Shown here: positions 62,772-64,000 of the stretch, piece after piece
How the letters are laid out: the number at the start of each line of letters is the position of its first letter
Numbering within the stretch: the stretch's first letter is position 1
Source of the DNA: Paludibacteraceae bacterium
GTDB lineage: Bacteria; Bacteroidota; Bacteroidia; Bacteroidales; Paludibacteraceae
Assembly (NCBI GenBank): GCA_017478225.1
Contig: JAFVDX010000041.1
Location: 1 to 64,000, forward strand
DNA length: 64,000 nucleotides
Direction: 5' to 3'
Translations under genes and position numbers: made by a program
The notes under the pieces: generated by a model
What the model saw: the letters and a program-made list of their open reading frames with translations, nothing else
Databases searched by the model: none
Told to the model about the DNA's origin: nothing

Positions 62772-63464
62772 TTAGTCGCAGAGCGAATATAAATCTCCTC
62801 TTGGATTGATTAACATCGTAGGTACCAAACTATGGCAAATAGTGTGCCGCTCTTGTGGACCGAAGAATATGTCGTCGAGTCCGTAGTCTCGAGAGGCGGT
62901 AATAAGCGATATTTGGTAAGGATTTTCGGAAGTGAATTTATGGTCGATTATTTCTTTTTGCAGTTTGAAACTATCTTTGTGTGCTTGTATTTTTTCATAT
63001 TTGACATTCATTTTGTCAAATAATGTAGTTATTTTATTAGTATTGTTTTGCGCCTTAGAACCATAATCGTGGGCTGTAAGTAATATAATAGTTGCATTTG
63101 TGTATCTTGAAATATGCGCTGCAAATTGTGCTTTATGTACTTCTTCCTCAAACATGCTGACGGGAGTTAGGATAGTGGCTATTTCTTGTGGAATCGCCAT
63201 TATGTCGGTCAGAAAAATATAGGGGATTCTGAGTTGTCTGGAGAGGTTGAGCCATTTTTGTACAACTCGCTTTTGACACTTGCAAGAGATGAAAATCAGA
63301 TCAGCAGAAAGACCCTGAAGGGTATCAGCAAAGTCGGAGTCGTTTTTGGTATGAGTAAAATCACTGCTTTTTTTTACAACAAGTTCTTTATTCATCTTTT
63401 CTGACAGGTATTGTGCAAAAAGCAGATGTTGGGGTATTGATATGTCTTTAATAAAAAGAAACAT
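62772..63464 (-). CDS. Universal stress protein-like protein
   Basis: This is a 230-residue cytoplasmic protein, apparently two UspA-like halves. The second half has Ile-Ile-Leu-Leu-Thr-Ala-His-Asp-Tyr-Gly and ends Leu-Ile-Asn-Pro-Arg-Gly-Asp-Leu-Tyr-Ser-Leu-Cys-Asp. The classical UspA ATP-binding Gly-x2-Gly-x9-Gly(Ser/Thr) motif is not clear, so nucleotide binding is uncertain. The start overlaps the engB stop (TAATG), so the pair is coupled. Confidence 0.7.
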   Translation of the reverse strand: MFLFIKDISIPQHLLFAQYLSEKMNKELVVKKSSDFTHTKNDSDFADTLQGLSADLIFISCKCQKRVVQKWLNLSRQLRIPYIFLTDIMAIPQEIATILTPVSMFEEEVHKAQFAAHISRYTNATIILLTAHDYGSKAQNNTNKITTLFDKMNVKYEKIQAHKDSFKLQKEIIDHKFTSENPYQISLITASRDYGLDDIFFGPQERHTICHSLVPTMLINPRGDLYSLCD

Positions 63465-64000
63465 TACAATGTAGAATTAATATGTTCAATATATTGTGTC
63501 AACTCTTCTGTCCCTTGTTTGCTTTCAGCCGAAGTGATAAATATTGGTGGCAGTTGTTCCCAAGTATCCATGAGAGTAGTTTGATATGATTCAATGCTAT
63601 TTTTCAGTTGCAATTTACTCAGTTTGTCGGCTTTTGTAAAAACGATAGCAAAGGGAATTTCGTTTTCTCCCAACCATTGCATAAAATCTAAATCTATTGT
63701 TTGAGGTTTAAGTCGAGAGTCAACCAAAACAAATAGGTTTATGAGTTGTTCTCTGAGCAAACAATATCTTTCGATCATGCGTTTGAGTTGTTCTCTTTGT
63801 TTTAGTCCGGTCTGGGCATAACCATATCCGGGGAGGTCAACCAAATGCCATTGTTGATTTATTATAAAATGATTTATGAGAAGGGTTTTGCCTGGTTTAG
63901 ATGATGTTTTTGCCAAATTTTTTTGATTGCATAAGGCATTTATAAGCGAGGATTTACCTACATTAGATCTGCCTATGAAAGCATATTCTGGCAATGTAGA
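63464..64000 (-). CDS. engB: Ribosome-biogenesis GTPase EngB/YsxC (5' partial)
   Basis: This is the C-terminal 178 codons of a GTPase whose start lies beyond the right edge; the frame is open to base 64000. It has G1 Gly-Arg-Ser-Asn-Val-Gly-Lys-Ser-Ser, G3 Asp-Leu-Pro-Gly-Tyr-Gly and G4 Thr-Lys-Ala-Asp, all in the order expected for YihA/YsxC proteins that help assemble the 50S ribosomal subunit. About 20 N-terminal residues are missing from the window. A TTG at 63994 is not taken as the real start. Confidence 0.95.
   Translation of the reverse strand, partial: STLPEYAFIGRSNVGKSSLINALCNQKNLAKTSSKPGKTLLINHFIINQQWHLVDLPGYGYAQTGLKQREQLKRMIERYCLLREQLINLFVLVDSRLKPQTIDLDFMQWLGENEIPFAIVFTKADKLSKLQLKNSIESYQTTLMDTWEQLPPIFITSAESKQGTEELTQYIEHINSTL

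Overview
The window looks like chromosome of a Bacteroidales (phylum Bacteroidota) species, probably an uncultured or little-studied host-associated one. The evidence is Bacteroidota-type promoters (TTTG, about 20 bp, TAnnTTTG) before many genes, little sign of Shine-Dalgarno sites, a type IX secretion C-terminal domain, a TonB-dependent receptor paired with a DUF5689-type lipoprotein, a TamL-like lipoprotein barrel, and DUF4476, DUF4298 and AAA/DUF4143 proteins. The species cannot be named from sequence alone.

Region 1 (1-7.5 kb) is accessory: the tail of a probable type I restriction HsdR gene with its YgjP-like metallopeptidase neighbour, a Bcp peroxiredoxin, a Fic protein, a 51-residue YqaE/Pmp3 protein, a flavodoxin-cupin-esterase run, and two damaged AAA/DUF4143 ATPase loci, each preceded by its own iterated DNA motif. 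Region 2 (7.5-16 kb) is housekeeping: prmA, tRNA-Arg(ACG), an ABC-2 permease, a T9SS cargo protein, and an envelope and lipid run (outer-membrane protein, TPR lipoprotein, LptC, FabG, MenG). Region 3 (16.3-27 kb) holds a 2603-residue BspA-like leucine-rich-repeat surface protein with a C8 tract in its signal peptide, a small C-terminally anchored companion, and a TamL-like Omp85 protein. Region 4 (27-34.8 kb) holds small and hypothetical genes, a PIF1-like helicase, an HD hydrolase, a macro-like protein and a sugar kinase-RapZ fusion.

Region 5 (34.8-45.1 kb) is the strangest part. Four different non-coding tandem-repeat arrays (21, 20, 32 and 9 bp units) lie within 1.7 kb. A promoter-leader-terminator unit of about 130 nt sits among them and could be a small RNA or attenuator. 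A phage-like structural cassette follows: capsid-like protein with an acidic Glu-Pro-Lys linker, small proteins, a large tail-like protein and a tape-measure N terminus. No integrase, portal or large terminase is visible. The cassette breaks off inside the tape-measure gene, which is joined directly to the 3' half of an MBOAT acyltransferase gene at 45.10 kb. This is either a deletion junction or an assembly chimera.

Region 6 (45.1-64 kb) has the broken MBOAT/SGNH acetylation pair, a nested GC-rich hairpin and an IS30-type remnant, then asnS, the TonB receptor/lipoprotein pair, cvpA, folK, an MBL hydrolase, rsmG and yebC. A tight TetR-acyltransferase-ketosynthase-ACP-dehydratase operon resembling part of an aryl-polyene/flexirubin pathway follows, then NUDIX, rseP, a universal-stress-like protein and engB, which runs off the right edge.

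Several genes carry start-proximal frameshifts or stop codons (6.2, 27.8, 33.2 and 46.5 kb). Real gene decay and sequencing or assembly error cannot be told apart here.
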